Shown: positions 1-5,547, counted from the first letter of the stretch. The stretch is DNA of 5,829 bases from an uncultured Eubacteriales bacterium (GCA_934567745.1 CAKTJM010000118.1:1-5829); one strand, 5' to 3'. Notes: a model not told the origin generated them from the sequence alone. Numbers and translations are program-made.

Positions 1-44
1 CGTCGAAGACGGACAGCGAGTGCGCGCAGGGGGCTGCATCTCCT

Positions 45-77
45 CTGTCGGAAAGCTCCGAAGGAGTTTTTCGACAG
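45..77. repeat. Imperfect palindrome at left end
   Basis: CTGTCG (45-50) is the exact reverse complement of CGACAG (72-77). Inside it, CTCC (56-59) pairs with GGAG (63-66) across a GAA loop, and AAA (52-54) faces the T run at 67-71. The 33-base unit can fold as one interrupted hairpin. It lies in a stretch with no convincing gene, just before a terminator, so it may be the 3' untranslated end of a gene to the left or a small dispersed palindromic repeat. One copy alone cannot decide between these. Confidence 0.4.
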
Positions 78-83
78 TCTCAA

Positions 84-115
84 CACCGCCCGGACGAACG
101 TCCGGGCGGTGTTTT
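84..115 (+). terminator. Intrinsic terminator of a gene left of the window
   Basis: CACCGCCCGGAC (84-95) and GTCCGGGCGGTG (100-111) form a perfect 12-bp stem with a four-base GAAC loop, followed by TTTT (112-115). The T run is on the plus strand, so it best ends a plus-strand transcript entering from the left. On the minus strand the stem is followed by TTGAGAC, a poor tail. It may still stop or stabilise the aminotransferase mRNA, whose stop codon lies about 30 bases away. Confidence 0.75.
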
Positions 116-142
116 CGTCATGGGTCCGATGTTATGTGCGGC

Positions 143-1279
143 TCACAGGGACTGGATGAACTTCTCCAGACGGATGAGACCGGCGCGGAGGTTGCCGATG
201 GGCACGCTGTAGGAGATGCGGATGTGGTCGTCGGAGCCGAAGCAGATGCCCGGCAGGACGGCGAGCTGCTGCTCCTTGATGAGGCGCGTGCAGAAGGTCT
301 CGGAGTCCAGCCCGAACTTCTTGATGGACGGGAAGACGAAGAAGCCGCCCTGGGGCGCGACGAACTCGAAGCCCATCTGCTCCAGCCGCTCGCACACGAG
401 CTTGCGGCGGGAGTCATACGCCCAGACCATGCCCATGTAATCGGCGTGGATCGCCTGGATGCAGGAGGGCTGGGTGAAGTTCACGGGGGCGTAGACCAGC
501 GCCTTGTGCAGCTGGGACAGCTTCCGGATGACGCTCTCCTCGCCGAGGAGGTACCCGGCGCGGAAGCCCGCCATGGCGTAGGTGTTGGAGAAGGACTGGG
601 CCACCAGGATCTGCTTCTTCAGATCGGTGAAGGCGGCGAAGAAGGGGACCGGCCCGTCGTAGACGACACGGTTGTACACGTTGTCACAGATGACGAAGAT
701 GGGCTTCCCGGCGACGGCGTCGTGGACGTTCTGCATGGAGGCGGCGGTCAGGGCGACGCCGGTGGGGTTGTTGGGGGAGTTGAGGAAGATGGCCTTGGTC
801 TTGTCGGTGATGGCCGCGGCCAGCTTCTCTGCGGAGATCTGGAAGTCGTCGTCTGTGGTGTCCAGGAAGACGGGCGTGCCGCCGCCGATCCGGACGAGGG
901 TCTCGTACAGGCTGATGCAGGGGCGGGGGATGACGACCTCGTCGCCGGGGCACAGGACGCCGAGGAGCGCGACGGCCAGGGCCTCGGTCGCGCCGACGGT
1001 CATGATGACCTCGTCGGCCTCATAGTCGATGCCCATGGAGCGCTTTTCAAACTCGGCGACGGAGCGGCGCATCCCGGGGTCACCGGTGGTGGGCGCGTAG
1101 TGCGTCAGGCCGAGCTGGAGCGCCTTCGTGACGTTGGTGTTGACGACATCGGAGATGCCAAAGTCCGGCTCGCCGATGGTGAACGAGATGCAGCCCTCGG
1201 TCTCCTTGGCCATGTCGAGATAGCGCTGGGGATCGTGGGGATCTAAAGCGAGAAGATCGCGGTTGAGAAGCTCAGTCAT
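143..1279 (-). CDS. PLP-fold class I/II aminotransferase with Asn at the catalytic Lys position
   Basis: The predicted product has 378 residues, a normal length for a cytosolic class I/II (fold type I) aminotransferase. These enzymes use pyridoxal phosphate (PLP) to move amino groups between amino acids and 2-oxo acids. Visible motifs are SFTIGEPDF (32-40), Y61, GATEA (96-100) in the phosphate-binding turn, SPNNPTG (168-174), D199 and Y202 in CDNVYNR, GFRAGY (238-243) with R240, and R354 in HIRIS, the expected carboxylate-binding arginine. The family motif SFSKxY, which carries the Schiff-base lysine, reads SFSNTY here: residue 232 is AAC (584-586 on the plus strand). Normal transaminase activity is therefore doubtful. 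I chose ATG 1277-1279 because AAGGAGG lies about nine bases upstream; an upstream in-frame ATG at 1340-1342 has no such site and adds 21 unlike residues. It is divergent from the symporter. The substrate cannot be told from sequence. Confidence 0.93.
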   Translation of the reverse strand: MTELLNRDLLALDPHDPQRYLDMAKETEGCISFTIGEPDFGISDVVNTNVTKALQLGLTHYAPTTGDPGMRRSVAEFEKRSMGIDYEADEVIMTVGATEALAVALLGVLCPGDEVVIPRPCISLYETLVRIGGGTPVFLDTTDDDFQISAEKLAAAITDKTKAIFLNSPNNPTGVALTAASMQNVHDAVAGKPIFVICDNVYNRVVYDGPVPFFAAFTDLKKQILVAQSFSNTYAMAGFRAGYLLGEESVIRKLSQLHKALVYAPVNFTQPSCIQAIHADYMGMVWAYDSRRKLVCERLEQMGFEFVAPQGGFFVFPSIKKFGLDSETFCTRLIKEQQLAVLPGICFGSDDHIRISYSVPIGNLRAGLIRLEKFIQSL

Positions 1280-1411
1280 GGTGGTGGTTCCTCCTTCGAT
1301 GGTCGTAGCCAGCGGTATGGTCCCGTTTCGGCAGGACGTCACGCAGCGCGCCGGGCGGCTGCGGGGAGCTCAGAGCGAGCGGCGGGGGGCACAGTACCGC
1401 GCTTTTCATCT

Positions 1412-1440
1412 ATTATGTCACAACGTCCCGCCCATGTCCA
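1412..1440 (-). promoter_or_regulatory. Promoter of the aminotransferase
   Basis: Read on the minus strand, TGGACA (1440-1435) is followed after 17 bases by CATAAT (1417-1412), with TG one base before it as in an extended -10. Each hexamer has one mismatch to the sigma-A consensus. Transcription should start near 1405, giving an untranslated leader of about 125 bases before the ATG at 1279. That leader is GC-rich, and I recognise no riboswitch or terminator in it. Confidence 0.6.
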
Positions 1441-1483
1441 GTGCCGATCAGAGAAAATCGACCAAAATCTACTGCGGGAGCAA

Positions 1484-1519
1484 AATTTTTTCCTGGGACC
1501 GTCCCTCATGGGAAAAATT
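1484..1519. repeat. AT-rich dyad in the divergent control region
   Basis: AATTTTTTCC (1484-1493) pairs with GGGAAAAATT (1510-1519) over ten positions, with one T-G wobble. A second palindrome, GGGAC-C-GTCCC (1495-1505), lies between the arms. The element ends 12 bases upstream of the -35 box of the symporter promoter and lies upstream of the opposing promoter too. It could be a regulator-binding site, or simply an AT-rich UP-like element. No known operator consensus is recognised. Confidence 0.35.
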
Positions 1520-1531
1520 CGTCCCGATCGC

Positions 1532-1560
1532 TTGACAAAGGGTCAGAGGAGTGCTACACT
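1532..1560 (+). promoter_or_regulatory. Strong promoter of the symporter transcript
   Basis: A perfect TTGACA (1532-1537), a 17-base spacer and TACACT (1555-1560), with TG at 1552-1553 giving an extended -10. Transcription should begin near 1567, leaving about 150 bases of leader before the symporter ATG at 1720. This is among the best sigma-A matches in the window, which suggests that control lies after initiation, at the leader terminator. Confidence 0.75.
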
Positions 1561-1566
1561 GACCAT

Positions 1567-1676
1567 GCAAAAACTATTTCGCTGTTTTGAGCGGAGGAGG
1601 ACAGTGCCCCTGTCTTCAAGATCTGTTTGGAAGCCGGCAAATGGAGCGCACGCACGCTCGCATTGTCGGCTTTTTT
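1567..1676 (+). promoter_or_regulatory. Structured leader with candidate attenuator ahead of the symporter
   Basis: After the promoter the transcript can form three successive hairpins. The first pairs 1578-1583 with 1590-1595 around GTTTTG. The second pairs GAGGACAG (1597-1604) with CTGTCTTC (1610-1617), eight pairs with one wobble. The third is an intrinsic terminator (separate entry). An alternative stem, CTTC (1614-1617) with GAAG (1630-1633) plus AA with TT, would break both the second hairpin and the base of the terminator. No T-box, SAM, TPP, glycine or other riboswitch core that I know is visible. The ATG at 1565 lies at or before the expected start and its frame runs past the symporter start without a stop, so a short leader peptide is unlikely. 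Read as cis-regulatory attenuation, or as a short independent RNA. Confidence 0.5.
1631..1676 (+). terminator. Intrinsic terminator inside the symporter leader
   Basis: AAGCCGGCAA (1631-1640) pairs with TTGTCGGCTT (1663-1672), with one G-T wobble. TG (1642-1643) then pairs with CA (1661-1662), and GAGCG (1644-1648) pairs with CGCTC (1655-1659) around the loop CACGCA. Two single-base bulges interrupt the stem. Six T's (1671-1676) follow. It lies between a strong promoter and the start codon with no gene in between, which is the hallmark of a conditional terminator. Confidence 0.75.
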
Positions 1677-1680
1677 GTGC

Positions 1681-1696
1681 GCCGATCAGCCGATCA
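1681..1696 (+). repeat. Tandem GCCGATCA repeat before the symporter ribosome binding site
   Basis: GCCGATCA occurs twice back to back between the leader terminator and the Shine-Dalgarno sequence at about 1705-1710. A third identical copy lies at 1443-1450, between the two divergent promoters. It could be a protein site on DNA or RNA, or a small duplication. Confidence 0.4.
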
Positions 1697-1719
1697 AAAA
1701 AGAGAGAGGAAGCTCCCAA

Positions 1720-3222
1720 ATGCACCTGTCCCCCCTGCATGTCATCGGCCTGCTGGCCACCATCCTGCTCATCATCGCCATCGGCCTGTGGTCCGGCCGC
1801 CGGGTCAAGTCCGCAGAGGACTTCTCCAGCGGCGGCGGCAAGGCCGGGGCCTGGATCGTCTGCGGCGCCATCATGGGCACCCTCGTCAGCGGTCAGGCCA
1901 CCATCGGCACCGCCCAGCTCGCCTTCTCCTTCGGTATGTCCGCCTGGTGGTTCACCCTCGGCTCCGGCATCGGCTGCCTGGTGCTCGCGCTCGGCTTCGT
2001 CCGGCCCTATCGCGCCAGCGGCTGCTCGACGCTCCTGCAGATCGTCTCCAAGGAATACGGTCCGCATGTCGAGTCCCTCGGCAGCATCTTCTGCTCCATC
2101 GGCATCTTCATCAGCGTCGTGGCCCAGGTCCTCGCCGCCACCGCCCTGCTGAGCACGATCTTCCCGATCGGCCACCTGGCCGCGGCCCTCATCTCCATCG
2201 TCCTGATGGCCTTCTACGTCATCTTCGGCGGCATGTGGGGCGCCGGGATGGGCGGCGTGGCGAAGCTCATCCTCCTGTACGTCTCCTCCATCGTGGGCGG
2301 CATCCTCGTCTTCGGTCTGGCGCACGGCTACAGCGGCCTGCTGGAGACCGTCCAGGCCCTGCTCGCCGGGACCCCGCTCGGGAGCCTGAGCGACCTCGCG
2401 ACCACTGCGGACGTCCACCAGCGCTTCACCTCCCTCCTCGCCCGCGGGGCGTCGAAGGACATCGGCTCCTGCCTGTCCCTGCTGCTGGGCGTTTTGTCCA
2501 CCCAGACCTACGCCCAGGCCATCTGGTCCGGCAAGAGCGACTCCGCCGCGCGCAAGGGCGCGCTGCTGAGCGCCCTGCTCATCCCGCCCATCGGCATCGC
2601 CTGTATCCTGATCGGGCTGTACATGCGCGGACACTGCATCACGGCCGACGAGGTCGCGGCGCTCCAGGCCATGGGCCAGGCGATCCCCGACGGGCTCATC
2701 CAGATCGACTCCAGCTCGCAGGTGTTCCCGGTCTTCGTCGTCCAGTTCATGCCCAAGCTGTTGGGCGGCATCGTCCTGGGCACCCTCTTCGTCACCGTGG
2801 TCGGCGGCGGCTCCGGCCTGGCACTGGGCATGGCCTCCATCCTCGTGACCGACATCTTCGCCCGCAAGAGCGAGGCCATCCGCACCTCCTCCCGCCGCGG
2901 GCTGATCGTCACCCGTGCGACCATCATGGTCATCCTGGTCGTGGCGGTCATCGTGGCCACGGCGGTCCCGGGCGCGATGATCAACGACTTCGGCTTCCTC
3001 TCCATGGGCCTGCGCGGCGCGGTCGTCTTCCTGCCCATGTGCGCCGGCCTGTGGCTCAAGGGCAGGATCGCCTCCCGCTACGCGATGGCCTCCGTCATAG
3101 CCGGACCGATCGCGGTCCTGGCGGGGAACTTCCTCCCGCTGCCGTTCGACCCGCTCTTCCTCGGCATGGCGGTCTGCCTGGTCATCATGGCCGTCGGCCT
3201 GGCCGCCGGGAAGCAAAAATAA
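1720..3222 (+). CDS. Sodium:solute symporter (SSS family)
   Basis: A 500-residue, very hydrophobic inner-membrane protein of the sodium/solute symporter family (LeuT fold), which uses the sodium gradient to import small organic solutes such as amino acids, sugars or carboxylates. About 13 membrane segments are suggested. The first is near residues 5-25, followed by a polar loop SGRRVKSAEDFSSGGG and a glycine-rich helix at about 43-70. The region LLGVLSTQTYAQAIWSGKS (255-273) followed by AARKG is the typical mid-protein helix and loop, and VVGGGSGLALGMASILVTDIF (about 360-380) matches the sodium-site helix leading into the conserved Asp. A short cytoplasmic tail ends GKQK. ATG 1720 is chosen because AGAGGA lies nine bases upstream and the first membrane helix starts at once; an earlier in-frame start would fall inside the leader terminator. 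It is divergent from the aminotransferase and preceded by an attenuator-like leader. The substrate is not predictable. Confidence 0.92.
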   Translation: MHLSPLHVIGLLATILLIIAIGLWSGRRVKSAEDFSSGGGKAGAWIVCGAIMGTLVSGQATIGTAQLAFSFGMSAWWFTLGSGIGCLVLALGFVRPYRASGCSTLLQIVSKEYGPHVESLGSIFCSIGIFISVVAQVLAATALLSTIFPIGHLAAALISIVLMAFYVIFGGMWGAGMGGVAKLILLYVSSIVGGILVFGLAHGYSGLLETVQALLAGTPLGSLSDLATTADVHQRFTSLLARGASKDIGSCLSLLLGVLSTQTYAQAIWSGKSDSAARKGALLSALLIPPIGIACILIGLYMRGHCITADEVAALQAMGQAIPDGLIQIDSSSQVFPVFVVQFMPKLLGGIVLGTLFVTVVGGGSGLALGMASILVTDIFARKSEAIRTSSRRGLIVTRATIMVILVVAVIVATAVPGAMINDFGFLSMGLRGAVVFLPMCAGLWLKGRIASRYAMASVIAGPIAVLAGNFLPLPFDPLFLGMAVCLVIMAVGLAAGKQK

Positions 3223-3258
3223 GCGTCCTTTGTCTATATCTTGACTTGCGATACGGTC

Positions 3259-3296
3259 CCGCCCCCGATGTCAGCCTCCTTTGACGTCGGGGGCGG
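3259..3296. repeat. GC-rich 15-bp hairpin without a T run, after the symporter
   Basis: Arm 3259-3273 (starts CCGCCCCCGATG) pairs with arm 3282-3296 (ends CGTCGGGGGCGG): 15 pairs with one T-G wobble and an eight-base loop. It starts 36 bases after the symporter stop. Neither strand has a T run after the stem, so it is not a standard terminator. It may protect the mRNA 3' end, act with the weak terminator at 3313-3338, or be a regulator site. Confidence 0.5.
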
Positions 3297-3312
3297 AGCC
3301 ATGTCCGGGGAT

Positions 3313-3338
3313 CCGCCTGATGACAACGGGCGGTTTTT
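3313..3338 (+). terminator. Weak intrinsic terminator after the symporter
   Basis: CCGCC (3313-3317) pairs with GGCGG (3329-3333), with a possible extra T-G pair, then TTTTT (3334-3338). The stem is short, but with the strong hairpin just upstream it likely ends the symporter transcript. Its loop contains the -35 box of the next promoter. Confidence 0.55.
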
Positions 3339-3348
3339 ATGGTATCAT
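3320..3348 (+). promoter_or_regulatory. Promoter of the ADP-ribosylglycohydrolase-Nudix operon
   Basis: ATGACA (3320-3325, one mismatch to TTGACA), a 17-base spacer and TATCAT (3343-3348), with TG at 3340-3341 as an extended -10. Transcription should start near 3355, about 28 bases before the ATG at 3383. A second TATGAT at 3357-3362 has no good -35 partner. The promoter is nested in the upstream terminator, so readthrough RNA polymerase would cross it. Confidence 0.6.
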
Positions 3349-3382
3349 CGACACGATATGATGATAGGAAGGAGCGCTGGAT

Positions 3383-4165
3383 ATGTTGGGCGCACTGATC
3401 GGCGACATCGCCGGGTCGATCTATGAATGGAGGAACTGTAAGAGCAAGGACTTCCCGCTGGTCCAGCCGGGCTGCCGCATGACGGACGACAGCGTCATGA
3501 CGGCGGCGGTGGCCTCCGCCCTCCTCCTGGGCGGCTGGGACGATCTGTCCGTGTTCCAGGGCCGTCTGATCAAGGAGATGCAGCGGTTCGGGCGGCTCTA
3601 TCCGCGCCGGGGCTACGGGGCGCGGTTCGAGCGCTGGCTGTCCACGGCCGACCCGAAGCCCTACGGCAGTCTGGGCAACGGCAGCGGGATGCGCGTCTCT
3701 CCGGTCGCCTGGGTTGCGGAGGGCCTGGACGAGTGCCTGGCGCTGGCGAAGGCCTCGGCCACGGTGACGCACGACCACCCGGACGGCATCGCCGGGGCCT
3801 GCACGGTGGCGGGCGCGGTGTATCTGGCCAGGATGGGGGAGAGCAAGGCGGCGATCCGCCGCTTCGTCGAGGGCTACTATCCGCTCGACTTCACGCTGGA
3901 CGAGATCCGGGACGACTACCAGTTCGATGTGACCTGCGCCGGGAGCGTCCCGCAGGCGATGGAGGCCTTCCTGGAGGGGGAGAGCTTCGAGGACACGCTC
4001 CGCAACGCCATCTCGATCGGCGGGGACAGCGACACGATCGCGGCGATGGCCTGCGCCGTCGCGGCGGCGCACTTCGGGATCCCGCGCGACATCCGCGACC
4101 GGTTCCTGCCGTTCATCGACGGGGACGTGCGCGAGGTCTACGACCGGTTCATCCAGTTCTATTGA
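3383..4165 (+). CDS. ADP-ribosylglycohydrolase family protein (DraG-like)
   Basis: A 260-residue soluble protein of the ADP-ribosylglycohydrolase (DraG/ARH) family. These are binuclear magnesium or manganese enzymes that remove ADP-ribose from proteins, nucleic acids or small molecules. The protein begins with the family signature GALIGDIAGSIYEW (3-16), then KSKDF. Metal ligands are evident: TDDS (34-37) in the N-terminal motif and GGDSDT (213-218) in the C-terminal motif. NGSGMR (99-104) and HPDG (132-135) are further conserved loops of the fold. The core appears complete. ATG 3383 has AAGGAG eight bases upstream. The Nudix gene starts 16 bases after the stop, without a promoter or terminator between, so the two are co-transcribed. 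No ADP-ribosyltransferase is visible, so the target is unknown. The family call is firm; the exact substrate is not. Confidence 0.93.
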   Translation: MLGALIGDIAGSIYEWRNCKSKDFPLVQPGCRMTDDSVMTAAVASALLLGGWDDLSVFQGRLIKEMQRFGRLYPRRGYGARFERWLSTADPKPYGSLGNGSGMRVSPVAWVAEGLDECLALAKASATVTHDHPDGIAGACTVAGAVYLARMGESKAAIRRFVEGYYPLDFTLDEIRDDYQFDVTCAGSVPQAMEAFLEGESFEDTLRNAISIGGDSDTIAAMACAVAAAHFGIPRDIRDRFLPFIDGDVREVYDRFIQFY

Positions 4166-4181
4166 ACGGGAGGTGACCGGG

Positions 4182-4655
4182 ATGAAGAACACGACGCTGT
4201 GCTACATCGAGCGCGACGGGGCCTATCTGATGCTCCACCGCGTGAAGAAGGAGCACGATGAGAACCGGGACAAGTGGATCGGGGTCGGCGGCAAGTTCGA
4301 GGACAAGGAGAGCCCGGAGGACTGCCTGCTCCGCGAGGTCCGCGAGGAGACGGGGCTGGCGCTGACGCGGTACGCCTACCGCGGCATCGTGACCTTCGTG
4401 TCGGACCTGTGGCCCACGGAGTACATGCACCTCTTCACGGCGGACGGCTTCACGGGCGATCTGCGCCCCTGCGACGAGGGCGATCTGGAATGGGTGCCGA
4501 AGGAGCGCATCGCGGACCTGCCCATCTGGGCGGGGGACAAGATCTTCCTCCGGCTGCTGACGGAGGACGTCCCGTTCTTCTCACTGAAGCTCTGCTACGA
4601 GGGGGAGCGGCTCGTCCAGGCGGTCCTGGACGGACGGGCGCTGCCGCTCGACTGA
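4182..4655 (+). CDS. Nudix hydrolase (8-oxo-dGTP diphosphatase/MutT-like)
   Basis: A 157-residue Nudix enzyme that cleaves nucleoside diphosphates linked to another moiety. The Nudix box is perfect: G37, E43, R51-E52, E55-E56 and G58-L59 fit GX5EX7REUXEEXGU, including the metal-binding glutamates. The preceding KWIGVGGKFE (31-40) resembles bacterial 8-oxo-dGTP diphosphatase and MTH1-like members. The C-terminal part WPTEYMHLF to FFSLKLCYEGE is typical of this subgroup. ATG 4182 is chosen because GGGAGGTG lies seven bases upstream; the GTG at 4173 is inside that site. It is the second gene of the operon with the ADP-ribosylglycohydrolase, so an ADP-ribose or other nucleotide substrate is as possible as sanitising oxidised dGTP. 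The exact substrate cannot be read from the sequence. Confidence 0.92.
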   Translation: MKNTTLCYIERDGAYLMLHRVKKEHDENRDKWIGVGGKFEDKESPEDCLLREVREETGLALTRYAYRGIVTFVSDLWPTEYMHLFTADGFTGDLRPCDEGDLEWVPKERIADLPIWAGDKIFLRLLTEDVPFFSLKLCYEGERLVQAVLDGRALPLD

Positions 4656-4664
4656 TCCGTCACG

Positions 4665-4706
4665 AAAAATACCGAAGGGCCGTCTCTCTACGAGACGGCC
4701 CTTCGG
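4665..4706 (-). terminator. Terminator of the Spx-like/DUF523 operon
   Basis: CCGAAGGGCCGTCTC (4672-4686) and GAGACGGCCCTTCGG (4692-4706) form a perfect 15-bp stem with loop TCTAC. On the minus strand it is followed by TATTTTT (from the A run at 4665-4669), a proper tail for the DUF523 gene ending at 4727. On the plus strand no T run follows, but the stem lies just after the Nudix stop and probably also ends or protects that transcript, since the two operons converge here. Confidence 0.85.
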
Positions 4707-4726
4707 CTGTCGGTGCCCGGATCGGG

Positions 4727-5182
4727 TCAGATGCTGTAGAACATGGGGCGGTCGTCGATCAGCTCACTCAGCTGGGACTCGCCATAGACGGTGAGGCCCT
4801 TCTTCTTCAGGAGCTGGGCGGTGACCCCGTCGCCCTCGGTGAGGGTCCCGGTGAAGGTCCCGTCGTAGATCTGTCCGCTCCCGCAGGAGGGGCTGCGCTC
4901 CTTGAGGAGGGCGACCTTACAATGGTACAGGTCGGCCAGGCGGAGGATCTCCGCCGCGCCGCGGACGAAGGCGTCGGTGACGTCCTGCCCGTCCTGGGCG
5001 ACCACGGCGCTGCCGCGCCGCTCGGCAGGGGGGCGGGGCGTCGGGAGTCCGCCGAGGATCTCGGCGCAGACGGGGATGCAGGTGTGCGTCTTCATGAGCT
5101 TCTTGAGCTGGGGGATGAGGTTGTTCTGCCCGTCATAGCGGCAGCTCATCCCCATGAGACAGGCGCTGACCAATATCTTCAT
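4727..5182 (-). CDS. DUF523 family protein (TudS-like, probable Fe-S)
   Basis: A 151-residue DUF523 protein. The motifs are in family order: SACLMGMSCRYDG (7-18), a VCAE segment with C39-A-E41, GGLPTPRPPAE (44-54), and SPSCGSGQIYDGTFTG (97-112). Cysteines 8, 14, 39 and 100 are the notable ones; C8, C39 and C100 are the likely ligands of a cluster. The best-studied member of the family, the thiouracil desulfidase TudS, uses a [4Fe-4S] cluster held by three cysteines to remove sulfur from thiouracil. Whether this protein shares that reaction is an inference. ATG 5180-5182 is chosen because GAGGTG lies six bases upstream and the family begins MKILVSACLxG; the 11 extra residues of an upstream start overlap the end of the previous gene. 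It follows the Spx-like gene by eight bases, so the two are co-transcribed. Confidence 0.9.
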   Translation of the reverse strand: MKILVSACLMGMSCRYDGQNNLIPQLKKLMKTHTCIPVCAEILGGLPTPRPPAERRGSAVVAQDGQDVTDAFVRGAAEILRLADLYHCKVALLKERSPSCGSGQIYDGTFTGTLTEGDGVTAQLLKKKGLTVYGESQLSELIDDRPMFYSI

Positions 5183-5190
5183 GGCGCACC

Positions 5191-5547
5191 TCAGCCCAGC
5201 AGGGCGGTCTGCCAATCGGCCTCGCGGAAGCCGATGAGCGGGGCGGCACCGTCACGGATCAGCAGGGGACGCTTGACCAGCATCCCATCGGAGGCCAGCA
5301 GATCCAACTGCTCGTCCTCGGAGAGGGTGGGGAGCTTCTTGGCCAGCTCCAGCGAGCGGTAGAGCTGGCCGCTGGTGTTGAAGAACCTCTTCAGCGGCAG
5401 CCCGCTGGCGGCGTGCCAGGCGCGCAGCTCGTCGCGGGTGGGCCGGTCCTCCTTGATGTCGCGCAGCTCATAGGCGACGCCGTGCGCGTCGAGCCAGCTC
5501 CGGGCCTTCTTGCAGGTGGAGCAGCGGGGGTAGCAAAGGAACAGCAT
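5191..5547 (-). CDS. ArsC/Spx family thioredoxin-fold protein
   Basis: A 118-residue protein of the ArsC/Spx family, normal length. It starts MLFLCYPRCSTCKKA, with a redox CSTC pair at C9 and C12 and an extra C5. It continues with the conserved DIKEDRPTRDEL (about 35-46), GLPLKRFFNTSG (about 53-64), a helix SLELAKKLPTLSEDE, and KRPLLI then GFREADW near the C terminus. Members are either glutaredoxin- or thioredoxin-coupled reductases, often labelled arsenate reductase, or Spx/MgsR regulators that bind RNA polymerase. Sequence alone does not separate these, and no ars genes are nearby, so I would not call it a true arsenate reductase. ATG 5545-5547 has AAGGAGG seven bases upstream; a longer in-frame reading would run through its own promoter and the tRNA-like element. 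It is the first gene of the operon with DUF523. Confidence 0.9.
   Translation of the reverse strand: MLFLCYPRCSTCKKARSWLDAHGVAYELRDIKEDRPTRDELRAWHAASGLPLKRFFNTSGQLYRSLELAKKLPTLSEDEQLDLLASDGMLVKRPLLIRDGAAPLIGFREADWQTALLG

Noticed and set aside
20..1246. Long plus-strand open frame of 408 residues opposite the aminotransferase
   Set aside because: Its product is a low-complexity run of Asp, Gly, Glu, Val and Leu with no family motif. It is the shadow of GC-biased third positions of the minus-strand aminotransferase, which has a ribosome binding site and clear motifs.
1263..1535. Possible small gene of 90 residues in the divergent intergenic region
   Set aside because: There is no ribosome binding site, the frame overlaps the start of the aminotransferase and both promoters, and the product has no recognisable features.
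1565..1720. Leader peptide starting at ATG 1565
   Set aside because: The ATG is at or before the predicted transcription start, has no ribosome binding site, and its frame has no stop before the symporter start.
1543..3216. Minus-strand open frame of 557 residues opposite the symporter
   Set aside because: Its composition (Asp, Gly, Glu, Ala, Gln, His repeats) is typical of the antisense of a GC-rich membrane protein gene. It has no ribosome binding site and no recognisable domain.
3241..3246. TTGACT as a promoter -35 after the symporter
   Set aside because: No -10-like hexamer lies 16-18 bases downstream, where the sequence is the GC-rich hairpin arm.
5191..5547. True arsenate reductase arsC of an arsenic operon
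   Set aside because: No arsR, arsB or acr3 gene is nearby, and the family also covers Spx/MgsR-type regulators of the same length. The partner gene is DUF523.
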